NCBI GenBank assembly: GCA_018389105.1
Contig: JACATO010000047.1
Span: forward strand, 310,001 to 374,000
Origin: Nautilus pompilius
Taxonomy: Eukaryota > Mollusca > Cephalopoda > Nautilida > Nautilidae
Direction: 5' to 3'
Length of the DNA: 64,000 nucleotides
The position numbers and the translations under genes were made by a program. Positions 25,230 through 36,900 of this stretch are shown one piece after another. How positions within the stretch are numbered: position 1 is the first letter of the stretch; every line of letters starts with the position of its first letter. Below the pieces are notes generated by a model. It did not search any database. It was not told where the DNA came from and was given only the letters and a program-made list of their open reading frames with translations.

Positions 25230-25881
25230 GTGCACCTTTCATGTTTGGTGGACATATTCGAGGCAGTTAACTGCGTTAATTTGGCATTACAAGGGAAGGA
25301 GGTCACCGTGCTCCACTGCCATGAAAAAATGAATGCTTTCAGGACGAAGCTGGAATTGTGGCATTTAAAATTAACAAGGAAGAATTTTTGCACCATTTCC
25401 GGAGCTCAACGCTTTCCTCAATGAAAATAATCTCTCAGTTGATTCTGGTATTCTCGAGTTGATGAAGAATCATGTTGATATTCTCTGCACAGAGTTTGCA
25501 GGCTATTTTCCCGAACTTCACGATTAACCTTCTCTTGAATCCATTCTCCATCTCCGTCATTGAGCTGCCTTCTGAAGACCATCTCATTGAAGAGCAGTTC
25601 ATTGACTTGGTGAATGATGGAGCTGCCAAAAATGCTTTTCGCCAGATGCGTTGCAGCGACTTCTGGATTGAAATGGTACACTCATGTCCGGATGTTGCAA
25701 AGATGGCTCTCAAATTGCTGATTCCATTCGCAACAACCTATGAGTGTGAGTCAGCGTTCTAAACTCTTGCTTCAATCAAAACCAGATTGAGACACAAACT
25801 CGATGTAACGCATGACATGAGAGTGGCTCTTTCAAAAACTCAGCCCAACATTGATGAAATATTGAAGGCCAAACAGGTGTA
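25230..25881 (+). pseudogene. C-terminal fragment of a hAT (ZBED/SCAND3-like) transposase
   Basis: Successive frames give DIFEAVNCVNLALQGKEV, HLKLTRKNFCTISGA, then NENNLSVDSGILELMKNHVD and a clean terminal stretch. That stretch holds NPFSISVIELPSEDHLIEEQ, DFWIEMVHSCPDVAKMALK and LLIPFATTYECESAF. After one in-frame stop come LASIKTRLRHKLDV and KTQPNIDEILKAKQV. The ending with Y.CESAFS.L..IK...R is the hAT dimerisation region of the domesticated ZBED5/SCAND3/FAM200 group. At least two frameshifts (near 25395 and 25505) and the stop after AF make it non-functional, and the N-terminal BED finger and catalytic first half are absent. Similarity to that family is by recognition. Confidence 0.88.
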
Positions 25882-26127
25882 GATCTCTCATTGAACTTTT
25901 TCTTCATTTGATTTTCGAGAATTGTCATATTTTGAATAAATTTTAATTCAACAGTTTTTTTAAGACTTTTAAATTGACTAATGGTTTAGAATAAGTTTCT
26001 TTTAGTACACTTTTGAATATTTCAAAAATTCTGAGTGGACTTATATATATATATATATAGAAAAGTTTCTGAAATTTTGGGAAATACTTGTTTGACGACA
26101 TAGAAGCAAAAACCTTGACATGCTAAC

Positions 26128-26145
26128 TAATAATAATAATAATAA

Positions 26146-26190
<45 letters not shown>
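26128..26190. repeat. (TAA)n microsatellite
   Basis: About 20 units of AAT/TAA with one interruption (AATAAAATAAT), inside the 3' part of the hAT element. Confidence 0.95.
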
Positions 26191-26191
<1 letters not shown>

Positions 26192-26303
26192 TAATATAGT
26201 AGGTCGAGCTGATTTTATGGGGGACCTCGAAGGGTAAAAAAAAAATCTAGGGGGACCGCGAAGCAACATTTTTAGAAAAAGGTTGGGAACCACTGTCATA
26301 GAC

Positions 26304-28683
26304 CAAACTGCCTGTGATGCTTTGATCTTGCAAGTATATGGAATTGGAAGATGTCACTTTTAACCCAGATATGTGTGTCTGCATGTTGTGACTGCAGTTT
26401 TTTTTTTATTAGTCACTGTGCCTTTTTTGGTCTGATTCTACAAGACAGCTCTTCCAGATTTGTTCTACCTCTTCTTTTCCCACCTAGGAAAGAAATGAAA
26501 TCGCTGTAACCTCATAAAATAGCCAACAGTGGATAAAATTTTCTAACAAATGAAGAGTTTTATGGGTCCTGTATGAATCGATAAAAATATGTTATATGGA
26601 TTTCTTTAAAAGTAGCTAATTAGATCAATAATTTATACTGAATAATATATTTAATAAATACACAGATTCACAACTAAATTAAATGTACAATAAATTATCA
26701 TTATATTCTCTTTTTTAAAATACTGATATAAATAATTACAGAAATAACAACAGTGATAATGAAGCCAAGAATCCAAATCTGGAAAGTATTTCTATTATTT
26801 AGCTTTATTTTACGTATTTTAAAAAACATTTCAGTTTTTGTTAAAAATAATAACATTATTAGGATCTTGTTAATAACTAGATGCTAGTGTTTGATTAGTT
26901 GGCTTGTGAAATTAAAAATTAAAGAAAAAATAGTATGATTAAGTGCATGAAATTTAGCAAAGAACTCAACAAAACTTCCTATTAATGTATATGATATTCA
27001 GGAATGAAAATTTTAACTGACCCTTGTTCTTCATCATCAATGATTTATCAAAAAACGCATTGCAAGTGCTCTGGATATTCAACAAGTATGCATTTATTTG
27101 CCATGTTTTTGTTTTTTGTTATTTTTGCAAAAAGTTATGTATCAATGTAAAGAAAAACCATAAACAAGTATTATTCAAAACTTTGGAGAGGATTTAGTCT
27201 CCAATTTGATCAGGCGGACTGTATAAAGTCTAAAGTTAGTATGATACATAGTTGACCATCCATTTTTTTTTTTACCTGTTTAAAAATTAAAATGGATAAT
27301 GTAAATACTGTGAAATTACTTTTTAAATTCTTAATGAGGTCTCAAAAATTAAATTAAGAAAATCGTGTTTAAATTCCTAATAAGAAACAAACTTGCTGAA
27401 AAAACAAGAAGAAATCTAATATTATTGATTACTGTGTTATGTTGCAGATTTTAAAATAATTTTTGAAATAACATTACAGACCATGATGTATAGAATACCT
27501 TGACTACAAATGCTGATCATTGTTAGTTATTAGTTACTGTGGTTGTGGTGATCTTCAGTGTATAAAACATGAATAATCATGGTTTTGCTGCTCTTTTTTA
27601 AAACGATATACTGTTTTTTATCAGGTTTAAAAACAGCTAAATTATGCTCTGACTAGTTTCAATATTAAATCTCATTCTGCAATTTATCATGCATAATTTT
27701 TATTTCAGTTCTAAAAATACCATATGTAATAAAATAAATTTTTTTTCTGATTGTTTATTTTTTATTGTCAAGGGATCCAATCGTTTTTGTGTTTACATTC
27801 ATGTATTTCCCACATGGAAAATAATTGTTATGATTTGTTTTGTTAAGTTTATCTTCTGCTTAAGATAATACAACTATTTAATTCTTTCAAATTTATGGCT
27901 TTGCTTTTAACCATTTATTTACCACATTGAACTGGGTATATATATTTAGTCAATAGTGGTGCCAAACCCATTTCAAATTATCCTATATTAATTTATGGAA
28001 ATCCATGAGGCAACATATTAAAGCACTACATTTTCTACAGCTTTTGTTTTCTGAATCTCAGGTAAGGTGTCTGTCATAATGTAATTATTGATTGAAAATT
28101 CTATTTTATGAACTTTTATACTTGATGAACCATACTAGTTTGTAAAAAATTTTAATTTTTAAATATCTCAGTAAATGGATTTAATGCTTTAATTTGCTAA
28201 AGTTACTACTTTAATTGATAATAACCGTAGTTTGTAAAGTTCATATTTAAAACATTATTTTTAGGAATTAGATTTGATAAGCTTTTAATCAAACAGGAAG
28301 TACAAAGAAAATAACAAAAATAAAAAGGCATCAGTCTAAATTGTTTCATAAGCTGCTTGTAACAGTAAAAACCTGCAAAATGTCTTATCAGTTTTCTGAT
28401 GCTGTCAAAGATGAATAGTTTTTTTGTTTTTTTCAATTAAAATAAAATTTTAAATAATAGATGGCTGGCTACTCTTGTGAACAACTTTGTGGATTGTTTT
28501 AAACCTTATACTTGTAAAATTAGTTTTAAAAAATGTGTTTGTGTATGTATAATATTAAAAATCTGCTATGGATCAAATGATTATCAACAAATCATGAATA
28601 TTATATCTAATATTAGCACAATTTACTTTTGAACTTATTTTTTGGGACCCTCACCTAGAGTATGACTGAGTTTCCTTTAGTGC
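26304..28683. other. Intron sequence, no gene seen
   Basis: AT-rich DNA with many short homopolymers. The 76-codon minus-strand open frame at 28206-28436 has no recognisable motif. Confidence 0.45.
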
Positions 28684-29773
28684 ATCAGGGTTTGAGATGC
28701 AAATTAAAAATATTGCCCCTGATTTTCATAAATGTCAATGTGCTGCATACTGTCATTTTAGCATTTAAGAAATGCTTCATGATACAGAATGGCACAGTGT
28801 CGACAGAGATGACATTTGATGGTCACTGAGTGTGCTAGATGGATTGGTATTTTGAAGACTAGAGATACACAACAACATGTGGTGGATGAGGTTAGTGTTA
28901 GCCGAAGCATAATTTCTAGGGGCCTGGATTCAATATCAGACATTTGGTAGTGCTTCTAGATGGCATGATAGGTGCTCTTACAATGAGAAGAAATCATTTC
29001 TGGACACATTATTTGAAATCAGATGATCAAAATGCATCAGATGTTAATGTCTCAACACAAATTGTTCATAATTATCTTTAGGCTAATGGTAGGTAATCAA
29101 GAAAAGTGTACCTTTGCTTACCAATAATTATGGGCCACTGCACAGTATAATGGGATTGGGTTGTAGAAAATGTAAGGTGGATTGAGAGAGACTATGCCCT
29201 GTACTATTCATTGGACAAGTCTATATTTCATTTGGACTTTACAGATTCAAGATGTCAACATTGCTGCACATGATTGCTATGGTGATGGCTCATTGATAGT
29301 GTGGGGAAGGATTAGCTTGAATGACAAGATTGATCTTATGTTCCACAATACATTATGGTAGGTTTAAAGTATAGGGATGACATTTCTGATAGTTATACGA
29401 AGCATTACACTGCCATTGGGGATAACTTCATTCTCATGTATGATAAATTTGTTCAGTGTTCCTGGATAGCTAACTAGTACCTCGAGCAGGAGATAATAAT
29501 TGTTCATATGGAGTGATCAGCTCACAACCTCAGTTCAATGTAACACATTTGGAACATGCTTTAAATTACCATTACAAGATGTCCTGTGTAATCAGTAGTT
29601 TTATAGAAAATTGGTGATGTTGTCATAGAGAAAATAGGATGGTATAACTCAAAACACCATGGAAATATTTATCAGGAGCATGAAATGCTAATGTCAGGTT
29701 GATACTCATGCTAGAGGTTCTCTCAAAAGATATTGTCTGAATTTCTGAACAGGAATTTGCATTTTGTCCTGAT
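28684..29773 (+). mobile_element. Decayed Tc1-like transposon
   Basis: Candidate inverted ends are ATCAGG(GTTTGAG)ATGCAAATT on the left and, in reverse complement, ATCAGGACAAAATGCAAATT on the right, about 1,090 bp apart. Between them shifting plus-strand frames follow Tc1 transposase order. VVENVRWIERDYALYYSLDK then SIFHLDFTDS corresponds to the W....W..VLFSDESRF.L.F.D segment. DGSLIVWGRISLNDKIDLMF corresponds to G.SVMVWGGIS..GRTDLV. NTFGTCFKLPLQDVLCNQ lies where HLWD.L...V is expected. Stops and frameshifts are dense, and the first catalytic Asp region reads SLDKS. It is an old, dead copy of a lineage different from the element at 22346. Confidence 0.75.
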
Positions 29774-32700
29774 AACTAAAATTCTTTGTTTTTGATGCCT
29801 CTATTGAATCAATGTGATGTCATTATTTAATATCTTTGATTGCCTACATTAAATCCATTTTAATTTATCATTTATACAGATTCTAACTGATTTCCTTATG
29901 GTACCACCAACAGTATAACATCAACATTTTATTTCTTGATCTTTAGCAGTTTGTATTCCCACTACACTTTCTAGTAAGATTGATTCCAGTTATTTAAATT
30001 TACCACTGGACATGGACAAAATTGTTTTTCTTACGATAATTAATTATCTTTACCTTTTTTTTTTGCCAAACAGAAAGCATTTAACATAATGCATTATATA
30101 GCTCACAAATTTTCTTCAGTTTTATCAGGTATTCATGAAAAATTTTTCATCCAAAAGTTAAATATTTATGGCATTCATTTTTTCAAAAATTTACTACAAA
30201 ATCATTTTTCACTCATTTAACTGATGGAGATTTCAAGCTTAAAACAAAATGATTTTAATTCTTGATAATCTAAAGATGCAGAAACCAAACCAACTGACCT
30301 GACAGTAAAACAAATTATCTTAGGATGTGCTATTTAGATGTTTGTAACAGAGTCTCATAATTACTTTTATTTTATAGTTTTAAGGAGTAGCAAGCAATCT
30401 CTCCCTGGTTTATTTTCACCAACACTCTGGATCTTAGTGTTTGTTATGCTAGATTTCACTATTTCTATGTTTGGACTGGCTGTGGATAGAATAGATGTGC
30501 ATGCATTACATTGGGGCAGAATGGAAGAAATGATTATATTGCTTGATGCTAAGTGGAGTTTATGTTTGTGTTTTTTTTATTCATACAAAAATATTTTTTC
30601 TGAAATAAGACTTGATAGTGATGTCATTAATTAATTATAGTATAAATAAATTGGTGAGTAGGGCTATATATTGTATGTTATAACCTTGGCGAAAAGTTTA
30701 CATAATCGTAGAATTTTCTAACTTCTGATAAAGTCAAACTAAACCTGCTGAATTTGCATAATAATGTTATGGTAGGTATTGAAGTGCATGCCTCTTTGTG
30801 GATTTCCAACATTGGAAAAAAAAATGACTGAAGATTGATATATGTGACAATCTGATGCAAATACATAATTTTTGAAGACTTTGTAAATCAAGACAAATGT
30901 GACTTATAAATGAATATTCAAAAGCAGACAATTATAAGTGTACAGTGCTTAACTATATGACCATAATTTGAAGACAGATTTTTTATTGTTATTTCTAGGG
31001 TGATACAAAAATAATTCTGTTATTTGCAATAATGTAATATTTACCACTATTCAGATCTCTATGCTAAAGTGTTTGTCTGTTAACAGATGTATTACATTTA
31101 TCATTTTCTAAGTTGGTTGGTCAAATTGTAAAATAAAACTTACATGGTGCTACATATTGGACCACATTCCTCTTTATTTTCTAAAAATGTCTTTTCCTAA
31201 TATCTACATTATGTGCAGTACAATATTATCAGCTTTGATTCAACATGATTGAAAACTAAGTTAATTTTAAGAAATGACTATGAAATAAAGAAAAGATGTC
31301 TTTGGAATCTTAAATGCATTTATTTTGTTTTCATTAAATAAAAAACAGCACGAAGAACAGACAGACAGACAGAACAACAAAAGAAAAATCATAAATTTGG
31401 GAAAAGATAATGATTCCAGCTGACTAAGTTTAAAAAAAAAAAAAAGAAGCATAAAATAAATAGCAATGAGGCTAAATTATGTCCAGTATGGATGAGGTAA
31501 AACAAAGATGACGACAATTGTGCATTGACTGCATGGCTGGTCACATCTTCAGACCAATCTAGCAGTCAATGACAGAACAATGCAGAATTAACTTTTAAAC
31601 TATGGAAGCAGAAAATTACCAGAATTTGACCATTTTCAGAACAAGTAGGGATATAATTTGATTACTCTGATCAGGAAAGAAGAGAGAGAAAGAAGTAGAT
31701 AACTTAAAGAGACATCAAGTTAGGCTAAAGTAGATTAAAGAATCTTTTTTTTTACCTATAGAATTCTACTTTAAGTTGAACTGTTTTGTTGTTATTTTAG
31801 ATATAGTTTTAAAATCTTCAATCTTCAGTTCTTGAAGGAATTTTCTAAAAATTAGTGATAGTATTATATTGCCAAAGAGTGTGTCATCTGTTATTGTAAC
31901 TGTTAGAGGTGAGACATAACTGCAATTCTAATCACTTGTTTTTGATACAGATGATAAAAACAAATTTGAAATTGTGAAATGAAATTTTTACACATTTCAA
32001 TCTCAGAGAATTTGCTATGCTTATAAAGAAAGCAAAAGTATGATGATTTATGGATTGTAAAAAAATGTTGTTTACTTGACATGAATGTATCATCAATTCA
32101 CCAGAGATCTCCATTATCTTACAGTAATAGTTGCTAGACATTTCTAAGCTAAGTCAAATTAAAATTTTGAAATAATGACTGTGATTGTGAAAAAAAAAGA
32201 AAATAAAAATTGTGAAACAATCACAAACCAAGCTCACCTATGGAAAAAAGACATTATCACTCTTTCCAATAGACTGGATCCAAAAGAATATATTTTAATT
32301 TCTCATTTGTTTTTAAATGTTAATTATTTAACAATACAAATCAGTTTGATAATATTGTTATTTTTAATTAACTTTTTCTTGCATTGGTAAATTTATTTTT
32401 GTGATAATGTTTATAAAGAATTTTGCATGGCTGTAGAAACTATTCAGCAAATGTACAAGTGATTTCTAAATATTTACACTCTTGTCAAAAAAAAAACTTG
32501 ATTTGATATTGTAGTTTGTAGAAGTATAACTTTATTTGATTTAAAAACATTTGCACTACTGTTATTTTACCAGGAAGTAAATGCAAATCAAGTGCAAGAT
32601 TTATATTTAAGACAAAAACAAACAAAAAATTTAATTAATGTTTATTTACTGTTATGTTTAAAGGATTATCTATAGCTTTAGAAACCACTTTGTAGATCTG

Positions 32701-32811
32701 TGAGATGCCTTTTGGATGTAATTTAGGCCCATAGCTTACTTTGATCAAAAAGATATAAAGTTATCTTGGAAAAATGCTTCAAAGGAAGTAGATTATCAAG
32801 AATAATTAGTT
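29774..32811. other. Intron sequence, no gene seen
   Basis: AT-rich. Open frames at 30338-30634 (98 codons) and 32175-32390 have no recognisable domain and no coding-like neighbours. Confidence 0.45.
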
Positions 32812-32890
32812 ATACTAGGGATATTCAAATGGAAAATATCTGGATACCATTATGATGATGCTATTTCATCCAGGTTTCATTTTAACACAC
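32812..32890. mobile_element. 80-bp hairpin MITE, copy C (diverged)
   Basis: CTAGGGATATTCAAATGGAA on the left and CATCCAGGTTTCATTTTAAC on the right. It is the most diverged copy and abuts the left end of the Tigger-like element at 32890. Confidence 0.65.
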
Positions 32891-33857
32891 AATAAAAGCT
32901 TGTTTATCCAGCATTTCAAAAAACACCAAACCATAGATCACTATTTTGATAACCATTATCCAATCAATGCCATCTAGCAATGGCCAAAAGTTCCATGGGC
33001 AAAATATTTACTGGGTGTAATTGGTGAAGCTGTTGCTTGTCATCAGAGTGGTGCTACCAGTTGTCCTTTTACTCCGTGTTCACCGTTGTGTCTGTTCATA
33101 GTAAAAGTTGTTCTGTATTTAATGTGGATTATCATTCAACATGACATCAAATAAACCATCAGCAAGTAAAGGTGAAAAGACAAAGAGGGTGGTTCTAACA
33201 ATAAATCAGAAGATAAACATATGCAAGAGACTTGAGAAAGATGAAAATAAGAAAGATTTAATGAGAGAATTCAGTGTTGGCTCCTCTAACATTTATGCAT
33301 TAAGAAGCAAAGAGATAAGATAATGTTTTCTGCAAGTTTGGAAACTCAGAAATCTGTGGAACTGCACCATGGTCTTCTTAAACCTAAACTTGAACAGCTA
33401 GATAACATTCTATACAAATGGTTTGCACTGAAGCATTCTGAAGGTGCTCCAATCTCCAGGTGTATGCTCACTGAAAAGGTGGAAGACTGTTACAAGCAAA
33501 TGGAACTCATTGAACTGCATCTCTTTTCTGATGGGTGGCTCTTCTGTTTTCAGCTGCATCATGGAATAAGGTGCCTTTGTATTGAGTGAACAGAAGTCTG
33601 TTGATCACAAAGCTGCCAAAATGTACTACGAGTTCTTCTCTAATTTAGTTGTAGATCACAATTTGTCACCAGTTCAAATATGCATGCTGATGAAACTGGC
33701 CTACTCTGGTGCTGTTTGCCTACTTCAACCTTAGTGAGTTTTGGTGAAGCAAGTGCTTCCAGATTTAAGCAAAATAAAGACCAATTGACTGGGTAAGTAT
33801 AACTCTTGATTAACTGGCACATTTGATTAACTGATATGGATAACAGAGCTTTTACTG
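32890..33857 (+). mobile_element. Tigger/pogo-like transposon, deleted copy
   Basis: The left end CAATAAAAGCTTGTTTATCC and the right end, which in reverse complement reads CAGTAAAAGCTCTGTTATCC, are inverted repeats. Pogo/Tigger elements carry comparable CAG-type ends. The TA duplication is not evident at the current edges. At about 970 bp the copy retains the N-terminal DNA-binding part and one catalytic segment of the transposase; the rest is deleted. Confidence 0.8.
33141..33797 (+). pseudogene. Tigger/Jerky-like transposase fragment (CENP-B type DNA-binding domain)
   Basis: ATG at 33141 starts 60 codons of a basic N-terminus with a CENP-B/psq-type helix-turn-helix (TINQKINICKRLEKDENKKD and MREFSVGSSNIYALRSKE). 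A frameshift near 33318 leads to an 88-codon frame with KPKLEQLDNILYKWFALKHS then EGAPISRCMLTEK, the second CENP-B helix-turn-helix. [16 protein letters not shown] follows, matching the SDGWL.RF..RHGI signature. After a break of about 70 bases comes [17 protein letters not shown] then ...QNKDQLTG, the first-Asp region of the DDE domain (N.DETGL.W..LPT.TL......KDRLT). The rest of the catalytic domain is missing. Confidence 0.88.
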
Positions 33858-35369
33858 CACTTCTTGTGTAATTTCACTTATGAATAAAGTCTAAAGAGGT
33901 TTCACTTGCTTTAGTTCTGCAACAGCTGCTGTCATGATTACACCAGTAAATTGAAAGAAGAAAAATATTTCTAAGAAGGAATGTGTAAATGTTTTTTTTT
34001 ATTATCAATGGCAAATCATAAATTTCTAGACGACATAAGTATGAAATACTTAATAAACATTCTTGATAAATATCTGCCTAGAACACTTTTCAAAATCGGG
34101 TATACTGGAAGAAGAAAGATAAAGGCTAGATGCACACTTTATGATGAGAGGAACTCCAAATAAGTTTTAAAAATGTCCTTTATGTATGATATTTATTGGT
34201 AATGAAATAGGCAATGCTATTTCAGACCAAACTGTGACATTGCAGTTTTCTTTTTCTGTTATCAGAATGTATTAAAAATTACCAGAAAGATGGAGGTCGT
34301 TAAGTTTGATCAGGGACTCCATTTTCTTCTTTGTGTCCCTGTGGGAAATTCAGCAGGCCTTTTTATTGTATTCTGCTATCTTTATCTTTTTGTATAACTA
34401 TTATGGCTTCCTTTGTTCATATATACAATTAAATTTATTGAACATATCTATAAATTTGGCCTGAAATATTCATAACTTTTTATTCAGACTAATCTCTAAT
34501 GGACATTTTAGAAACTAACGCCACATGTCAAGACAATTGTTGTTAATGCTGCTTCTGAAAACTTGTTACCTTATAACAAAAGAAACAAAATGTGCTTTTT
34601 ATAATGAATTGAAAGCCAAATAACATCTAAGCATAGTTAAAGTAGTTTATTTTTAACTGAAAAGAAATTCTAGATAACAAAGACTGATATTTTATTTTCT
34701 GATCAACAGTCAAAAAATTATTAATTATAAATACTAGTAATTAAAAATTAAACATTTGTTGTTTTTTTGCAGAAGAAACTGTCAACAGTTCTAAAGATTA
34801 AATTATGAATATTTATATATATTCTTCTTTCCTGCTTTACGAAGATCTTTTTAAACAGAAAACAAATTAATTTTATTGTTTTCAATAATACATGCATGAT
34901 AGATGATAAAAGTTTAAGCAAAAAAGTACTCAGTTTGCATATATAACAAAAAAAATCACATTAAAGTTAAATTTAATATTGTTGTTTTATAGAGTAAAAA
35001 TTAAAAGCAGGGAGTTAACCCCTCCCAAAAAGAAATTAAGTAAAATAAAAAATACAAAGTATCTAAAATATAAAGCAGCATGTTTTAGGATGTTTGAATT
35101 CCATTCTTTTCATTTTAAAAAATAAACTGGCTAGATTCTTGTATGGAGAACACATTCATCTTCACTATGTATTATTGCTGAATCTAAGAACCACACCAAA
35201 AGAATGCCATTACTTTTCTGGTTCATAGAATTACAGATGTTACTACTTTATAAAAATGTATATACATTGACTAGATATTGAAGAAACATCTGGCAGAAAA
35301 TAAGCATAAATTACAGATCACAAGATATCTATTTTGATAATGAAGAGATAGCAAAATTCATTTTTAAGG
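33858..35369. other. Intron sequence, no gene seen
   Basis: AT-rich with several TA-rich runs and poly-A tracts. No supportable frame. Confidence 0.45.
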
Positions 35370-35684
35370 TGGTTGTGTATGCAATAGGATTTGAATCTTC
35401 TCCCATTGCAGTGCTACAAAAAGTTGCATACAAAGAAGTCAGTTAAATGTTCACCAGTAATGAAAACAGATCTAAAAGCAATTCTTTTGCTCTGGTAATT
35501 TTTTTTTGGCTAAGCTATTTAACATGATTTTTCATTGAAATTTTTATTTTTTATTTGGACATTTTACTTTGTCTGCTGTTTGATAGTCTTTTGTAGTGTT
35601 GGATTGTGGAGAAATTTTCTAAACTGTAAACAGATTAAAAAAAAAAACAACTGGTTTTAGATTGCATATGCAGTCAATTTAAGT
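35370..35684. mobile_element. Palindromic MITE-like repeat, copy 2
   Basis: A left arm with CTTCTCCCATTGCAGTGCTA then CAAAAA is mirrored by TTTTGTAGTGTTGGATTGTG then GAGAA about 170 bp downstream. A GTTGTGTATGCA motif and an ATTGCATATGCA motif lie near the two edges. The same core and edge motifs occur at 41410-41757. There is no coding capacity. Confidence 0.6.
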
Positions 35685-36609
35685 TGCAAAACTCAAATTT
35701 TTATAAAAGCAAGTAATAAAATATAAACTAATGAAACAATTTTTTTGTAAAACTTATTGTTAATATTGAACTGTGGTAATTATAATTATACAATAGTTGG
35801 TCTCTCTCATGATGATTGTGGGAAAAATAAACTTTATCTTTTACCCAAAGAAAATCAAAAAGGGAGACAATTTTCATAGTTTGTTCTTGTTTTATGAAAG
35901 TTTTATTCAAGCTATGAATTTGTAAAAATATTACCATTGATCTTGTTGAATGTGTTATTAAAACCCTCTTGGAGGGTTTAGAAGTTAAATTCATAATTTA
36001 TCATTAATTGTCTGACATTGGAAAAAACTGTTCTAGCTTAGACCTTTTTTTTTTAAAAAAAAAATGGTGAGTGCATTACAGAATAAATTCTTTGAAAAGG
36101 TTTGTTGTATGGGATAGTTCCAAAGTTTCTTGCATTTGCTATATTAGCATAATACATGGCAATATACTGACTGGCCCCAAAATTAGAGTGTGTAAATAAC
36201 ACAAAAGAATAATATGCAAATTTATCTTCACAAATATATATAAGGAGTTGTGCACCTATTCATTATCATTGAAGTATTGCAATAGCTACACTGACTATGT
36301 TTGCCTTTCAGGTTGCCTGGAATGTCAACAGTTGCAGAAAACTAAGTGACAAACACTTCTGCTGCAAGTTAATTCTGATAAATGTTGCCCATGTATATGC
36401 AACATATTACTAGAAATATGAAATATGCTACAGAAGCCCTAGTTAGAAAACATTTCATATTGGATAAGTCCACAAGCTTTGGTAGCAAGTCATCAGTATG
36501 TGTTCTTCTCATTCTCTAATTTTAAAAAAAAGGGGGGGGAACTGTGTATACTTTAGTGAACATGTTAGTCACAGTTTCAATTAAAAAAAATTAAAAGCAT
36601 CAATCTTAC

Positions 36610-36900
36610 CATTGAGAACATGCACTTTAATGCTGGCGATATCCATATCAGAGCTGCGGCAGATGTATGTCCCAGCATCTGACATTCGGCCATGTTTGAT
36701 TTGAAGTTCACTGTGTAGTGACCTAGCACTTACTGACTGGTACTTGGTAATGTAGATCTTTGTCTGGGGATTGGCTTTGATCTCATTTCCATTCTTAAAC
36801 CAGTCGACATCTTGTGGAATGTAATCCACACCAGTGGCATTGCAGGTGAGAATAATAGCTTGGCCTACATCAACATATTGCGTTCCTGACATGTGAATTT
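36610..36900 (-). CDS. Ig-domain protein, internal exon: complete Ig domain 2
   Basis: This 291-nt exon has an acceptor (CTGTTTCAG) and donor (GTAAGA). It enters in phase 1, so the preceding G plus AA gives Glu, and leaves in phase 1. The peptide opens EIHMSGTQYVDVGQ, the usual linker and A strand after a Dpr-like Ig1. It continues AIILTCNATG (first cysteine, sequon NAT), VDWFKNG (core tryptophan), a KIYITKYQS segment, and ends with MSDAGTYICRSS (canonical D-x-G-x-Y-x-C) and SIKVHVLNG. One exon per Ig2 domain with symmetrical phase 1 borders is typical of Ig-superfamily genes. The ATG inside the exon is not a start, because the open frame continues to the splice acceptor. The flanking introns are about 11 kb upstream and, if the last exon is right, 35 kb downstream. 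Confidence 0.92.

Larger units (their letters stand above)
25163..26295 (+). mobile_element. hAT transposon, internally deleted copy with exact 8-bp TSD
   Basis: The element begins CTGTGGTTCTCAACCTGGGG and ends GGTTGGGAACCACTG, inverted termini of the CAGTGGTTCTCAACCT type common in hAT elements. Both ends are flanked by TCATAGAC (25155-25162 and 26296-26303), a perfect 8-bp target duplication, the hAT hallmark. At 1,133 bp it is far shorter than an autonomous hAT. Only the C-terminal part of a transposase is present, so the 5' coding region is deleted. An AT microsatellite (26041-26060) and a TAA array (26128-26190) lie between the coding part and the right end. Confidence 0.93.

Noticed and set aside
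25418..25713. Minus-strand open frames in the hAT element
   Set aside because: They lie opposite the recognisable hAT transposase C-terminus on the plus strand.
30338..30634. 98-codon plus-strand open frame as a possible gene
   Set aside because: No recognisable domain, no splice-site support and composition like the surrounding intron.
35941..35994. Short hairpin AACCCTCTTGGAGGGTT as a terminator
   Set aside because: Bacterial-type terminators are not relevant in this animal DNA; it is a chance small palindrome.
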